64,000 nucleotides of DNA from an uncultured Marvinbryantia sp. (GCF_905201705.1 NZ_CAJKOX010000009.1:49790-113789), one strand, 5' to 3'. Shown: positions 18,509 through 27,283, numbered from the stretch's first letter. Program-made: numbers and translations. Notes: generated from the sequence alone by a model not told the origin.

Positions 18509-18539
18509 GTATGTATTATGCTCCAAATTCCGGCTAATC

Positions 18540-18571
18540 ACAGGAAAAAGTGACGTCCACGTTTTTCCTGT
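18540..18571 (-). terminator. Hairpin after argD
   Basis: ACAGGAAAAA (18540-18549) and TTTTTCCTGT (18562-18571) pair perfectly, with GTG/CAC extending the stem. It begins at the argD stop codon. The T-run lies within the 3' arm rather than after it, so termination is plausible but unproven. Confidence 0.45.
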
Positions 18572-19758
18572 TAATTCAGCGCTGCCGCAAGCTTCTCTGC
18601 CATCTCATCGACATGCTTTTTTTCGATGATAAGCGGCGGCACAAGTCGGAGTACGTCGCTGCCCGCGGAAATTACGATCAGCCCCTGAGCGAGCGCCGCG
18701 TTGACCACCTCGCCGACTTTCTTTCCGTTTCCGATTACCACGCCCTGCATCAGACCCATGCCGCGGCGCGCCAGCAGGCAGTCATATTTTTCTATCAGCT
18801 CATCGAGTTTTTGTTCCAGATAAGGCGCGACCTCGCGCACATGCCCGACGATATCCTGCTCTTCGAAAATTTCCAGCACCTTCGCCGCTGCCGCGCACGC
18901 AAAGGGGTTGCCGCCATAGGTCGTCCCGTGGTCGCCCGGAACCAGCGAATTTGCCGCCGCCTTTTCGCCGAGAAGGAACGCGCCCACCGGCACGCCGCAT
19001 CCGAGCGCTTTTGCGCTTGTCATGATATCCGGCTTGACGCCGTACGCCTGCCATGCGAACATTTCACCGCAGCGCCCCATACCGCACTGGATCTCATCGA
19101 GGATCATCAAAAGATCATGCTCATCGCACAGCGCGCGCACACCCTCCAAAAATTCCTTTTTGACCGGATAGATGCCGCCCTCTCCCTGCACTGTCTCAAG
19201 AAGGATCGCACAGGTTTTTTCGTTGATCTGCGCCTTTACGCTCTCCAGATCATTGAAATCGGCAAAGCGCACGCCGTCCATCAACGGCTTAAACGCCTCC
19301 TGGTAGTGCGGGTTGCCTGTCACGGAGAGCGCGCCGACGCTCCTTCCGTGGAAGGAATGGTTCATCGCGATGATCTCATAGCCCGGCTTGCCGCCCTTTA
19401 AGAAGGCATATTTGCGCGCCGCCTTGATCGCGCCCTCGATCGCCTCCGTGCCGCTGTTCGTAAAGAATACCTTACTCATACCGCTCACCCTGATCAGCTT
19501 CTCTGCGGCATCGCCGAGCGGCACATTGTAAAACAAATTCGACGTATGGATCAGTTTATCGATCTGACCCTTCAGCGCCTCGTCGAAACCCGGATAGTGA
19601 TAGCCAAGCCCCATCACGGCAATGCCCGCCGCAAAATCGAGATATTCCTTTCCGTCCGTATCCTTTAAATAAACGCCCTGTCCTGACTCAAACACCACCG
19701 GAAAACGGTTGTAGGTGTGCAGCACGTAATTTTCAGTCTGTTCCATATAGCTATTCAT
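18571..19758 (-). CDS. argD: Acetylornithine aminotransferase
   Basis: The 395-residue PLP class III aminotransferase makes N-acetylornithine from the semialdehyde in arginine synthesis. It shows FTNSGTEAIEGAIKAARKYA, NHSFHGRSVGALS, the cofactor Asp in ILDEIQCGMGR and the Schiff-base Lys in TSAKALGCGVP. The start at MNSYMEQTENY has AAAGAGG upstream and overlaps the argB stop by eight bases. Last gene of argC-GNAT-argJ-argB-argD. Confidence 0.94.
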   Translation of the reverse strand: MNSYMEQTENYVLHTYNRFPVVFESGQGVYLKDTDGKEYLDFAAGIAVMGLGYHYPGFDEALKGQIDKLIHTSNLFYNVPLGDAAEKLIRVSGMSKVFFTNSGTEAIEGAIKAARKYAFLKGGKPGYEIIAMNHSFHGRSVGALSVTGNPHYQEAFKPLMDGVRFADFNDLESVKAQINEKTCAILLETVQGEGGIYPVKKEFLEGVRALCDEHDLLMILDEIQCGMGRCGEMFAWQAYGVKPDIMTSAKALGCGVPVGAFLLGEKAAANSLVPGDHGTTYGGNPFACAAAAKVLEIFEEQDIVGHVREVAPYLEQKLDELIEKYDCLLARRGMGLMQGVVIGNGKKVGEVVNAALAQGLIVISAGSDVLRLVPPLIIEKKHVDEMAEKLAAALN

Positions 19759-20644
19759 GATAATACCTCTTTTCTGTGTCGCTAATGATTGCCGTGCCGA
19801 CGCCGCGGTCTGTAAAGAATTCCAGCAGCAGGCAATGCTCAATGCGTCCGTCCAGAATGTGGACGCGGGAAACGCCCGCCTTCATCGCCTCGATACAGTT
19901 CTGCAGCTTCGGCAGCATTCCGCCGCCTGCCATGCCGCTTGCCAGAAATTCCTCTGCCTCCGGGATCGTCATTTCGGAGATCAGTGAGGATTTATCAAGC
20001 GGATTGCGGTAAACGCCCTCGATATCCGTGAGGAACGCCAGCTTTGAGGCGCCCATCGCCGAGGCGATCGCACACGCCGCATCATCCGCATTGATATTGT
20101 AGGAATGGTAGGCGTCGTCGGAGCCGATCGGACAGATCACCGGCACAAAGTCATCGTTTAAAAGCTTTTCCAGAAGCTCGGTGTTGACCTCCTTAATCTC
20201 CCCGACATATCCGATGTCCTGCCCCTTTGAGAGCTTTTTATCTACCTTTAGCAAAGTGCCGTCCTTGCCGCTGATGCCGACCGCATGGACGCCGAGCTTT
20301 TCCATCATGGAGACAAGTCCTTTATTGATCTTGTTCAGCACCATCTCGGCAATCTCCATCGTCTCTTTATCCGTGACGCGCAGTCCGTTCACAAACCGTG
20401 TCTCAAGCCCTGCCTTATTCACCCACTTTGTGATCTCCTTGCCGCCGCCATGCACGATGATCGGGCGGAAGCCGACCAGCTTTAAGAGCGCCACATCGCG
20501 GATCACGCTTTTTTTCAGTTCATGATCCACCATTGCGCTGCCGCCGTATTTGACAACCATTATTTTTCCGTGAAAACGCTGTATGTAAGGCAATGCCTCA
20601 TTTAATACCTGGGCTTTCTGCAGCCAGTTCTCCATTGATTCCAT
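19751..20644 (-). CDS. argB: Acetylglutamate kinase
   Basis: The 297-residue amino-acid kinase phosphorylates N-acetylglutamate. Visible motifs are MVVKYGGSAM, IIVHGGGKEI, NINADDAACAIA and the substrate/ATP region GMAGGGMLPKLQNC. An N-terminal extension helix before the core (NWLQKAQVLNEALPYIQRF) is typical of arginine-feedback-inhibited hexameric enzymes, so arginine inhibition is likely (inference). It lies 84 bases after argJ and overlaps argD. Confidence 0.94.
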   Translation of the reverse strand: MESMENWLQKAQVLNEALPYIQRFHGKIMVVKYGGSAMVDHELKKSVIRDVALLKLVGFRPIIVHGGGKEITKWVNKAGLETRFVNGLRVTDKETMEIAEMVLNKINKGLVSMMEKLGVHAVGISGKDGTLLKVDKKLSKGQDIGYVGEIKEVNTELLEKLLNDDFVPVICPIGSDDAYHSYNINADDAACAIASAMGASKLAFLTDIEGVYRNPLDKSSLISEMTIPEAEEFLASGMAGGGMLPKLQNCIEAMKAGVSRVHILDGRIEHCLLLEFFTDRGVGTAIISDTEKRYYHE

Positions 20645-20728
20645 TTTCTGTCTGATATCCTTTCTTTTTGCTTTGACCGTTGCCGCGATATTTACGCCGC
20701 GTCAGCATAAGTGACATGTGCAAAATCC

Positions 20729-21952
20729 TTATGAGCGATAGTCCGCGTTAATCTTCACATAATCATATGTGAGGTCACAGCCCCACGCTGTCGCCTCGGC
20801 ATCCCCCATCTTCACATCGGCGATCACAATAACCTCCTCCTCGGAGAGAATCTTCGTCGCCTGCTCCTCGCTGTAGTCGAGCGCCACGCCGTTCTCGATG
20901 ATCTTCATGCTTCCCGCTGCGCTCTCAAATGTAAGATCGACTTTTTCCGGGTCAAACTGCGCCCCGGAATAGCCCATCGCGCAGAGGATTCTTCCCCAGT
21001 TGGCGTCGTGTCCGTAGATCGCCGCCTTGGTGAGGCTGGAGGTGATCACCGATTTACTTAACGTCACCGCCTGCTCTTTCGACTCCGCATGGATGACCTT
21101 TACGGTAAACAGCGCCGTAGCGCCCTCGCCGTCGCCAGCCATCTTACGTGCAAGACAGGTATTTACAAAATTTAATGCACGCAAAAAGGTGTGATAGTCC
21201 TCATTTTCTTCTGTGATCTCTGCGTTTCCCGCCAGACCGTTCGCGAGCAGCAGCACGGTGTCGTTCGTGGAGGTATCGCCGTCCACTGAAATCATATTGT
21301 AGGTATCCTTAATGTCCGCACTGAGCGCCTTCTGCAGCATTTCTTTGGAGATTGCCGCGTCCGTCGTCACAAAGCTGAGCATGGTACACATATTCGGATG
21401 GATCATGCCGGAGCCCTTGCACATGCCGCCGAGCGTCACTTCTTTGCCGCCGAGCGTAAACTGCACGGCAATCTCCTTTTTCACCGTGTCCGTCGTCATG
21501 ATCGCCTTTGCAGCCTCCGTTCCTTTTTCCAGAGAGCCATCCTTCGTCTCCGCCAGCACCTTCACGCCCGCCCTGATGCGGTCCATCGGGAGCTGCATTC
21601 CGATGACGCCGGTGGAGCCGACCAGTACCGCTTCTTTCGCTATGCCAAGCGCTTCTGCGGCAGCCTCCGCCGTCTCCAGGCAGTACTGATATCCTTCCGC
21701 TCCTGTGCAGGCGTTGGCGATGCCGCTGTTCACGACTACCGCCTGCGCATATTCTGCATGCTTCACCACTTCCATATCCCACTTCACCGGAGCCGCCTTT
21801 ACGATGTTTGTCGTAAACGTGCCCGCCGCATGACACGGCACTGTGCTGTAGATCAGCGCCATATCCGTCCTGTCCTTATATTTGATCGCCGCCGCTGTCG
21901 CCGCCGCCTCAAAGCCCTTCGCTGCCGTTACACCGCCCTCAATCTGCCTCAT
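20729..21952 (-). CDS. argJ: Bifunctional ornithine acetyltransferase / N-acetylglutamate synthase
   Basis: The 407-residue precursor belongs to the self-cleaving ArgJ family. The cleavage region reads KGSGMIHPNMCTMLSF, cut before the nucleophilic Thr; the usual Ala before it is Cys here. It recycles the acetyl group from acetylornithine to glutamate and may also use acetyl-CoA. A strong TAGGAGG precedes the ATG. Confidence 0.94.
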   Translation of the reverse strand: MRQIEGGVTAAKGFEAAATAAAIKYKDRTDMALIYSTVPCHAAGTFTTNIVKAAPVKWDMEVVKHAEYAQAVVVNSGIANACTGAEGYQYCLETAEAAAEALGIAKEAVLVGSTGVIGMQLPMDRIRAGVKVLAETKDGSLEKGTEAAKAIMTTDTVKKEIAVQFTLGGKEVTLGGMCKGSGMIHPNMCTMLSFVTTDAAISKEMLQKALSADIKDTYNMISVDGDTSTNDTVLLLANGLAGNAEITEENEDYHTFLRALNFVNTCLARKMAGDGEGATALFTVKVIHAESKEQAVTLSKSVITSSLTKAAIYGHDANWGRILCAMGYSGAQFDPEKVDLTFESAAGSMKIIENGVALDYSEEQATKILSEEEVIVIADVKMGDAEATAWGCDLTYDYVKINADYRS

Positions 21953-21979
21953 TTTTCCATCTCCTCCTAAATTTTTCCG

Positions 21980-22438
21980 TCACCGGTTAAATGCCGTAAT
22001 ATTCTCCTCGTTCAACACAAAATCATAGTAATTTAAATCTTCCCGCTTCGTCCAGCCGATCTCCTTCCAGAACGCATTTCCGATATCATTCTGGGTGAAC
22101 GCAATCAGCGAGACTTTATTAATCTTTTCCTTTTTCAGCGCTTCCATCGCAAATACAACCATCGCTTTGCCGATTCCCTGCTTGCGGAAATCGGGATGAA
22201 CGCACACATGATAGAGACAGCCGCGTCTGCCGTCGTGACCGCAGAGGATGCTTCCGATAATCTGACCGTCCCGCTCCGCCACCACGCTGCAGCCCGGATT
22301 CCGGTTCAGGAACCGCTCAATCCCCTCGCGGGAATCGTCCACGCTGCGGATGCCAAATCCGCTGATCTGCATCCAGAGCGCGTGTACCTGCGTAAAATCA
22401 TCGATCGTCATGCTGCGTATCTTATCCTGCTGTTTCAT
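21980..22438 (-). CDS. GNAT N-acetyltransferase, YpeA-like
   Basis: The 152-residue protein has the GNAT acetyl-CoA loop (YHVCVHPDFRKQGIGKAMV) and the preceding beta strand IGSILCGHDGRRG. Overall resemblance is to small YpeA/RimI-type enzymes with unknown acceptor. It sits inside the arginine operon between argC and argJ. A role in N-acetylglutamate formation would be attractive but is unproven, since ArgJ already supplies it. The start at MKQQDKIRSM has AAAAGGTGAG upstream. Confidence 0.8.
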   Translation of the reverse strand: MKQQDKIRSMTIDDFTQVHALWMQISGFGIRSVDDSREGIERFLNRNPGCSVVAERDGQIIGSILCGHDGRRGCLYHVCVHPDFRKQGIGKAMVVFAMEALKKEKINKVSLIAFTQNDIGNAFWKEIGWTKREDLNYYDFVLNEENITAFNR

Positions 22439-22526
22439 ATTTTTCTCACCTTTTCTGCTTTCTCTACTGTTCACTCCGTTCACAGCCACTTTCGCAAACC
22501 CATTTAAAACGCGTTCCCATGTTCCA

Positions 22527-22541
22527 TTTTTTTTTGGGGGG
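22527..22541. repeat. Homopolymer tract T9G6 in the argC-GNAT gap
   Basis: Nine T followed by six G (plus strand) lie in the 166-base gap between argC and the GNAT gene. Such tracts are prone to slippage. They are outside recognised coding sequence, so an effect on mRNA structure or sequencing error are both possible. Confidence 0.6.
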
Positions 22542-22604
22542 ACAGAGCATCCTGTTTCCATCGACGCTCTCCGGAATAATCGGCAGCTTTCGCTTTCAGG
22601 CGTC

Positions 22605-23645
22605 CTACGGGAACATCGGCGCAAGCTCCAGCCCCATGCTCTCCGGCAGCCCGAACATCAGATTCATGTTCTGCACTGCCTGCCCTGCAGCGCCCTTAAC
22701 CAGATTGTCCATCGCGCCCATCATGATCAGGCGGTTCGTTCTGGCGTCGACAACAACGTTCACATCCACATAGTTGCTGCCCTCCACCCACTTTGTCTGC
22801 GGGCAGACGCCCTCGTCGAGGACACGGACAAATTTTTCCTTCTCATAATATTTCTGATACAGAGACTTCGCCTCTGCATAAGTGACATCCTTTTTCAGCG
22901 AAGCATACGCCGTGATCAGAATGCCGCGGTTCATCGGCACCAGATGCGGGGTGAAGTTTAAAGTCACCGGCTGCCCTGCCGCATAACCAAGCTGCTCCTC
23001 GATCTCCGGTGTGTGACGGTGATTCGCCACGCCATATGCCTTGATATTTTCGTTTACCTCACAGTAGAGGTTATCCACCTTCGCCCCTCTTCCAGCCCCG
23101 GAGGTGCCGGATTTCGCGTCGATGATCAGCGTCGCCGGATCGATCAGCCCCTCCTTCACAGCCGGATAAACAGACAGTGTGCTGCAGGTCGGGTAGCATC
23201 CCGGATTCGCCAGAAGGCGCGCTCCCTTAATCTGCTCCCGGTTAATCTCGCACAGCCCGTAGACCGCTTCCTTTATAAACTGCGGCGACTTGTGCTCGAT
23301 GCCGTACCATTTTTCATAGACGGCAACATCCTTGATGCGGTAATCCGCGCTCAGGTCGATCACCTTGGCCTGCGATAAGATTTTCTCCGACAGCAGCGAT
23401 GCCAAAAAGCCCTGCGGCGTCGCTGTGAAAATGACATCCACTTCTTCCGCAAGCTTTTCCAGATTGTCATCCCTGCAGACGTCCTCCACGATCTCAAACA
23501 TGTTGCGGTACACGTCCGCGTACTTTTTATCTATGTAGCTTCTGGAGCCGTACCACTTTATCTCAGCCTCTTTATGTCCCATCAAAAGGCGCACCAGCTC
23601 GCCTCCCGCGTATCCCGTCGCTCCGATGATTCCTGCTTTTATCAT
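22605..23645 (-). CDS. argC: N-acetyl-gamma-glutamyl-phosphate reductase
   Basis: The 346-residue NADPH enzyme makes the semialdehyde in arginine synthesis. It shows the dinucleotide-binding start KAGIIGATGYAGGELVRLL, the catalytic Cys in LLANPGCYPT and the His in GVANHRHTPEIEEQL. It is the first gene of the arginine operon. Its promoter, about 200 bases upstream, overlaps ArgR-like palindromes, so arginine repression is expected. Confidence 0.95.
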   Translation of the reverse strand: MIKAGIIGATGYAGGELVRLLMGHKEAEIKWYGSRSYIDKKYADVYRNMFEIVEDVCRDDNLEKLAEEVDVIFTATPQGFLASLLSEKILSQAKVIDLSADYRIKDVAVYEKWYGIEHKSPQFIKEAVYGLCEINREQIKGARLLANPGCYPTCSTLSVYPAVKEGLIDPATLIIDAKSGTSGAGRGAKVDNLYCEVNENIKAYGVANHRHTPEIEEQLGYAAGQPVTLNFTPHLVPMNRGILITAYASLKKDVTYAEAKSLYQKYYEKEKFVRVLDEGVCPQTKWVEGSNYVDVNVVVDARTNRLIMMGAMDNLVKGAAGQAVQNMNLMFGLPESMGLELAPMFP

Positions 23646-23848
23646 ATTATTCTCTCCTGCATTTCTTTATAGTAATGTTGGTGATACCATACGGATGTTC
23701 CGAGCTTCACATTCCCGTAAACTTCAGATTTTCCGTGCTTTATCATACGCGCTTTTCGCAGATATTGCAAGTGCATTCTGCGCGGAACTACTCTGCCTGG
23801 CAGCGCTGTGCGCCCGTCCTTCTGCACTTCTTCCCGTGCGCCTTGCAT
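23642..23848 (-). CDS. Possible small upstream ORF in the argC leader
   Basis: A 68-codon frame runs through the whole argC leader and ends TGA inside the argC start (ATGA overlap). Its second part contains KSEVYGNVKLGTSVWYHQHY, which reads protein-like, and its first part is rich in Arg. The first ATG lies at the predicted transcription start and no ribosome site is seen before any internal ATG. It could be a coupled leader, a relic, or chance. Confidence 0.25.
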   Translation of the reverse strand: MQGAREEVQKDGRTALPGRVVPRRMHLQYLRKARMIKHGKSEVYGNVKLGTSVWYHQHYYKEMQERII

Positions 23849-23878
23849 AACTATACAATATTTTTGCATATTATGCAA
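23843..23878 (-). promoter_or_regulatory. argC promoter embedded in two ARG-box-like palindromes
   Basis: On the minus strand TTGCAT (23873-23878), 17 bases, then TATAGT (23850-23855) form a good promoter. TTGCATAACTATACAA (23843-23858) fits the ArgR consensus TGNAT-N4-ATNCA and covers the -10. TTGCATATTATGCAA (23864-23878) is a perfect palindrome with one base fewer in the centre and covers the -35. Confidence 0.65.
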
Positions 23879-23989
23879 GCATTTTTTATATTGCTCTTTG
23901 CAGTTTCCTCCCCACATACGCACTTTCCGCGTCTTTAAGGCTCCGGTTTCACTCCTTACAGAGCCAGGATTGCCTGTGCATGTTCCCTG

Positions 23990-24028
23990 TTGCATAATTA
24001 TAAATTTTTTTGAATTTATGCTTGCATA
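23990..24028 (+). promoter_or_regulatory. ARG-box-like operators upstream of argG
   Basis: TTGCATAATTATAAAT (23990-24005) matches one and a half ArgR half-sites and the palindrome TATGCTTGCATA (24017-24028) overlaps the argG -35. Together with the boxes at the argC promoter they suggest common arginine control of the two divergent units. Confidence 0.55.
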
Positions 24029-24050
24029 TTTTCCGGATATGATGTATAGT
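24022..24050 (+). promoter_or_regulatory. argG promoter
   Basis: TTGCAT (24022-24027), a 17-base spacer and TATAGT (24045-24050), the same hexamers and spacing as the argC promoter. It is about 55 bases before argG. Confidence 0.65.
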
Positions 24051-24105
24051 AGGTTCTGTTAAAAACACAGCTTTGATTTTTGAAAATTTTGAGGAGGATA
24101 CTATT

Positions 24106-25329
24106 ATGAAGGAAAAAGTAATTCTGGCGTATTCAGGCGGACTTGATACTACTGCGCTGATCCCGTGGCTGAAGGAAACCTTTGATTACGAAGTAATCTG
24201 CTGCTGCATCAACTGCGGACAGGGCAACGAGCTGGACGGTCTGGAGGAGCGTGCAAAATTATCCGGCGCTTCCAAATTATATATTGAAGACATTATTGAC
24301 GAATTCTGCGACGATTTTATCATGCCGTGCGTGAAGGCAGGCGCTGTCTATGAGCACAAATATCTGCTCGGCACCTCGATGGCGCGTCCGGTGATCGCAA
24401 AGCGTCTGGTAGAGATCGCCCGCAAGGAGGGCGCTACCACGATCTGCCATGGCGCAACCGGAAAAGGAAATGACCAGATCCGTTTTGAGCTTAGCATCAA
24501 GGCTCTTGCACCGGATCTGAAGATCGTTGCTCCGTGGCGCATGACGGACGTCTGGACCATGCAGTCCCGTGAGGATGAGATCGAATACTGCCGCCAGCAC
24601 GGCATCGACCTTCCGTTCGACGCAAGCCACAGCTACAGCCGTGACCGCAACCTCTGGCACATCAGCCATGAGGGACTGGAGCTGGAGGATCCGGCAAACG
24701 AGCCGAACTACGACCATATGCTGGTACTCGGCGTTACCCCGGAGAAGGCGCCGGATGAGGGCGAATACGTGACCATGACCTTTGAGGCTGGTGTTCCGAA
24801 GACGCTGAACGGCAAGGCGATGAAGGTATCCGAGATCATCACAGAGCTGAACGCGCTCGGCGGAAAGCACGGCATCGGTATCGTGGATATCGTGGAGAAC
24901 CGTGTAGTCGGCATGAAATCACGCGGAGTTTATGAGACACCGGGCGGCACCATTCTGATGGAGGCGCACGATCAGCTTGAGGAGCTGATTCTCGACCGTG
25001 AGACTTTAGAGACAAAGAAAAAGCTGGGCAGCCAGTTTGCTCAGATCGTATATGAAGGAAAATGGTTTACACCGCTGCGCGAGGCAATCCAGGCATTCGT
25101 GGACGTCACACAGCAGTATGTGACCGGCGAAGTGAAATTCAAACTGTACAAGGGCAACATCATCAAGGCAGGCACCACCTCTCCGTACAGCCTGTACAAT
25201 GAATCGCTCGCTTCCTTCACGACCGGCGATCTCTACGATCACCACGACGCAAGCGGCTTTATCACCCTGTTTGGCCTGCCGCTGAAGGTGCGCGCAATGA
25301 AAATGGCTGAAGTAGAAAAAAATAAATAA
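24106..25329 (+). CDS. argG: Argininosuccinate synthase
   Basis: The 407-residue ATP-dependent ligase joins citrulline and aspartate. It shows the PP-loop-type ATP site VILAYSGGLDTT, CHGATGKGNDQIRFEL and DASHSYSRDRNLWHISHEG. The start at MKEKVILAY has GAGGAGG upstream. It is transcribed away from argC-D and ends in a strong terminator. No argH or argF is seen next to it, so the last step must be encoded elsewhere. Confidence 0.96.
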   Translation: MKEKVILAYSGGLDTTALIPWLKETFDYEVICCCINCGQGNELDGLEERAKLSGASKLYIEDIIDEFCDDFIMPCVKAGAVYEHKYLLGTSMARPVIAKRLVEIARKEGATTICHGATGKGNDQIRFELSIKALAPDLKIVAPWRMTDVWTMQSREDEIEYCRQHGIDLPFDASHSYSRDRNLWHISHEGLELEDPANEPNYDHMLVLGVTPEKAPDEGEYVTMTFEAGVPKTLNGKAMKVSEIITELNALGGKHGIGIVDIVENRVVGMKSRGVYETPGGTILMEAHDQLEELILDRETLETKKKLGSQFAQIVYEGKWFTPLREAIQAFVDVTQQYVTGEVKFKLYKGNIIKAGTTSPYSLYNESLASFTTGDLYDHHDASGFITLFGLPLKVRAMKMAEVEKNK

Positions 25330-25349
25330 ACGCCTATAGGTGTGAAAAG

Positions 25350-25396
25350 GGCTGCAGTGAAATGCGATAAGTGCATTTCGCCGCAGCCTTCTTTTT
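25350..25396 (+). terminator. argG terminator, probably bidirectional
   Basis: GGCTGC (25350-25355) pairs with GCAGCC (25383-25388) and an inner AAATGC with GCATTT, followed by TTCTTTTT. Upstream AAAA lets it also serve the minus-strand trhP unit that ends at 25410. Confidence 0.75.
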
Positions 25397-25409
25397 GTTT
25401 TATCGTATC

Positions 25410-26630
25410 CTATTCTTTTCTTCTCAAAAGATCGTACCGTTCCGCCATCCCGGACAGGCGCACGTCTAACTTCTGCTGCGGATGCGGAGCGCTCTCCATA
25501 GATACGCCCTCCTCATCGGCAATGGAAAGAACCGTCGCCAGTACATTTCTTCCGTCCGGCTTCATGATCTCGATCTCCTCGCCGACGGAGAACTTGTTGC
25601 GCTGCTCGATGCGGCAGGCTCCGTCCTGCACCTCCTCCACAATGCCGAGATAGGTGTATTCCTTCACATAGGTATTGTTGTCGTAAATCTGCGTGCTCTC
25701 ATCCGGCTTCCCGTAGAAAAAGCCGGTGGTGAACTGCCGATAGGTACAGCTCGCGATCTGCTGCCGGTACCACGGCATATTTTCCTCATATTTCGCCGGA
25801 GACTCCAGATAATCGTCGATCGCCTTCCGGTAGGTCCGCGCCACAGTCGCCACATAGAGCGCCGTTTTCATCCGCCCTTCTATCTTAAAGCTGTCGATCC
25901 CGGCTTCCATCAGATCGGGAATATGCCCGATCATGCAGAGATCTTTGGAATTAAAGATGTAGGTTCCACGCTCATTCTCGTAAACCGGCAGGTACTGTCC
26001 GGGGCGTGTCTCCTCCACGACTGCATATTTCCAGCGGCACGGATGCGTGCAGGCTCCCTGGTTGGCGTCCCGCCCGGTAAAGTAATTGCTTAAAAGGCAT
26101 CTTCCGGAATAGGAGATGCACATCGCGCCATGCACAAAGGTCTCGATCTCCAGCTCCTCCGGAATATTTGCACGCAGCTCCCTGATCTCCTTTAAAGAAA
26201 GCTCCCGCGCGGACACCACGCGCTTAGCCCCCAGCTCATGCCAGAAGCGATATGTCTCATAGTTCGTGTTGTTTGCCTGCGTGCTGATATGGATCTCAAT
26301 CTCCGGACAGACGCGCTTCGCGATCCGGAAAACACCCGGATCGGCGATGATGAGCGCATCCGGGCGGATCTCCTTCAGTTCTTTAAAATATTCCTCCACC
26401 CCGGCAAGATCGTAATTATGTGCCAGAATATTCGCCGTCACATATACTTTTACGCCGTGTTCATGTGCGAACGCAATGCCTGCGCGCATCTCTTCCATCG
26501 AAAAATTTTTCGCCTTAGCGCGAAGCCCGAAAGCTTCCCCGCCGATATACACGGCGTCCGCTCCGAAAATGACGGCGGTTTTCAGCACCTCAAGGCTGCT
26601 CGCCGGAATTAAAAGCTCTGGTTTTCTCAT
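25410..26630 (-). CDS. trhP: U32-family tRNA hydroxylation protein
   Basis: The 406-residue protein is a U32 'peptidase' with the signature EIETFVHGAMCISYSGRC and further conserved Cys in GACTHPCRW. U32 members are now known to help make 5-hydroxyuridine at tRNA position 34 (TrhP) and the Cys residues are thought to hold an iron-sulfur cluster. The neighbouring trmR methylates that product, strongly supporting this role. The start at MRKPELLIPAS has AGGAG four bases upstream; an ATG at 26642 that overlaps the trmR stop is also possible. Confidence 0.87.
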   Translation of the reverse strand: MRKPELLIPASSLEVLKTAVIFGADAVYIGGEAFGLRAKAKNFSMEEMRAGIAFAHEHGVKVYVTANILAHNYDLAGVEEYFKELKEIRPDALIIADPGVFRIAKRVCPEIEIHISTQANNTNYETYRFWHELGAKRVVSARELSLKEIRELRANIPEELEIETFVHGAMCISYSGRCLLSNYFTGRDANQGACTHPCRWKYAVVEETRPGQYLPVYENERGTYIFNSKDLCMIGHIPDLMEAGIDSFKIEGRMKTALYVATVARTYRKAIDDYLESPAKYEENMPWYRQQIASCTYRQFTTGFFYGKPDESTQIYDNNTYVKEYTYLGIVEEVQDGACRIEQRNKFSVGEEIEIMKPDGRNVLATVLSIADEEGVSMESAPHPQQKLDVRLSGMAERYDLLRRKE

Positions 26631-26638
26631 ACTGCTCC

Positions 26639-27283
26639 TCATCTTATCTTCACACTCACTGCCGCCCCGTCCCCGACCGGGACGATGGACGTCAATAGCC
26701 GCTCATTGTGCTTCAATTCATACAGATATTCCCGCATCCGCTTGTAGATCGTCCGGTTGCGGCGCTCCACCACAAAATGCGACTCGATCAGATCGCCCTC
26801 CTGCAGCACATTGTCCGACACCAGAATCCCCTCCGGCTCCAGCAGACGCAGCACCTCCGGCAGAAAATAAATGTACTGCCCCTTCGCGGCGTCCATAAAA
26901 ATAAAATCAAAAGAGCCTTCCAGCTCTTTTAATATCTCCATCGCGTCTCCCTCCAGCAGGGTAACGCGCCCATTAAGACCTGCGCGCGCAAAATTTTCCT
27001 TCGCCTGCGGGATCCGCTTCTCATATTTTTCAATCGTTGTGACCGTCGTCTCCGGCGGCGTATTCTCGCACATCAGAATCGCGGAAAATCCGATCGCCGT
27101 GCCCACCTCCAGGATGCGCGCCGGGCGCTTCATCCGCAGCAGCACCTTCAGAAAGCTCTGCATCTGGCGCCGGACGATCGGCACGCCGTCGCTTTTCGCC
27201 TGCTGCTCCAGCGTCTCCAGAAACTCGCTGTTTCCGGTATCCAGAGAATCCAGATAAGCGGTCATTCGTTCTTCTACAATCAT
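26639..27283 (-). CDS. trmR: tRNA 5-hydroxyuridine methyltransferase
   Basis: The 214-residue O-methyltransferase (family 3) shows the SAM motif RILEVGTAIGFSAILM, acidic FDFIFMDAAKGQY and metal/substrate residues in LVSDNVLQEGD. In Bacillus the homologue (YrrM) converts ho5U34 to mo5U34. The order mltG-trmR-trhP matches the Bacillus yrrL-yrrM-yrrN/O segment. Overlaps of ATGA with both neighbours suggest coupled translation. Confidence 0.87.
   Translation of the reverse strand: MIVEERMTAYLDSLDTGNSEFLETLEQQAKSDGVPIVRRQMQSFLKVLLRMKRPARILEVGTAIGFSAILMCENTPPETTVTTIEKYEKRIPQAKENFARAGLNGRVTLLEGDAMEILKELEGSFDFIFMDAAKGQYIYFLPEVLRLLEPEGILVSDNVLQEGDLIESHFVVERRNRTIYKRMREYLYELKHNERLLTSIVPVGDGAAVSVKIR

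Noticed and set aside
18550..19401. 283-codon plus-strand ORF opposite argD
   Set aside because: Antisense to a complete aminotransferase gene.
23646..24105. T-box or known amino-acid riboswitch upstream of argC/argG
   Set aside because: No T-box core sequence or terminator/antiterminator pair was found; the palindromes at the promoters explain control better.
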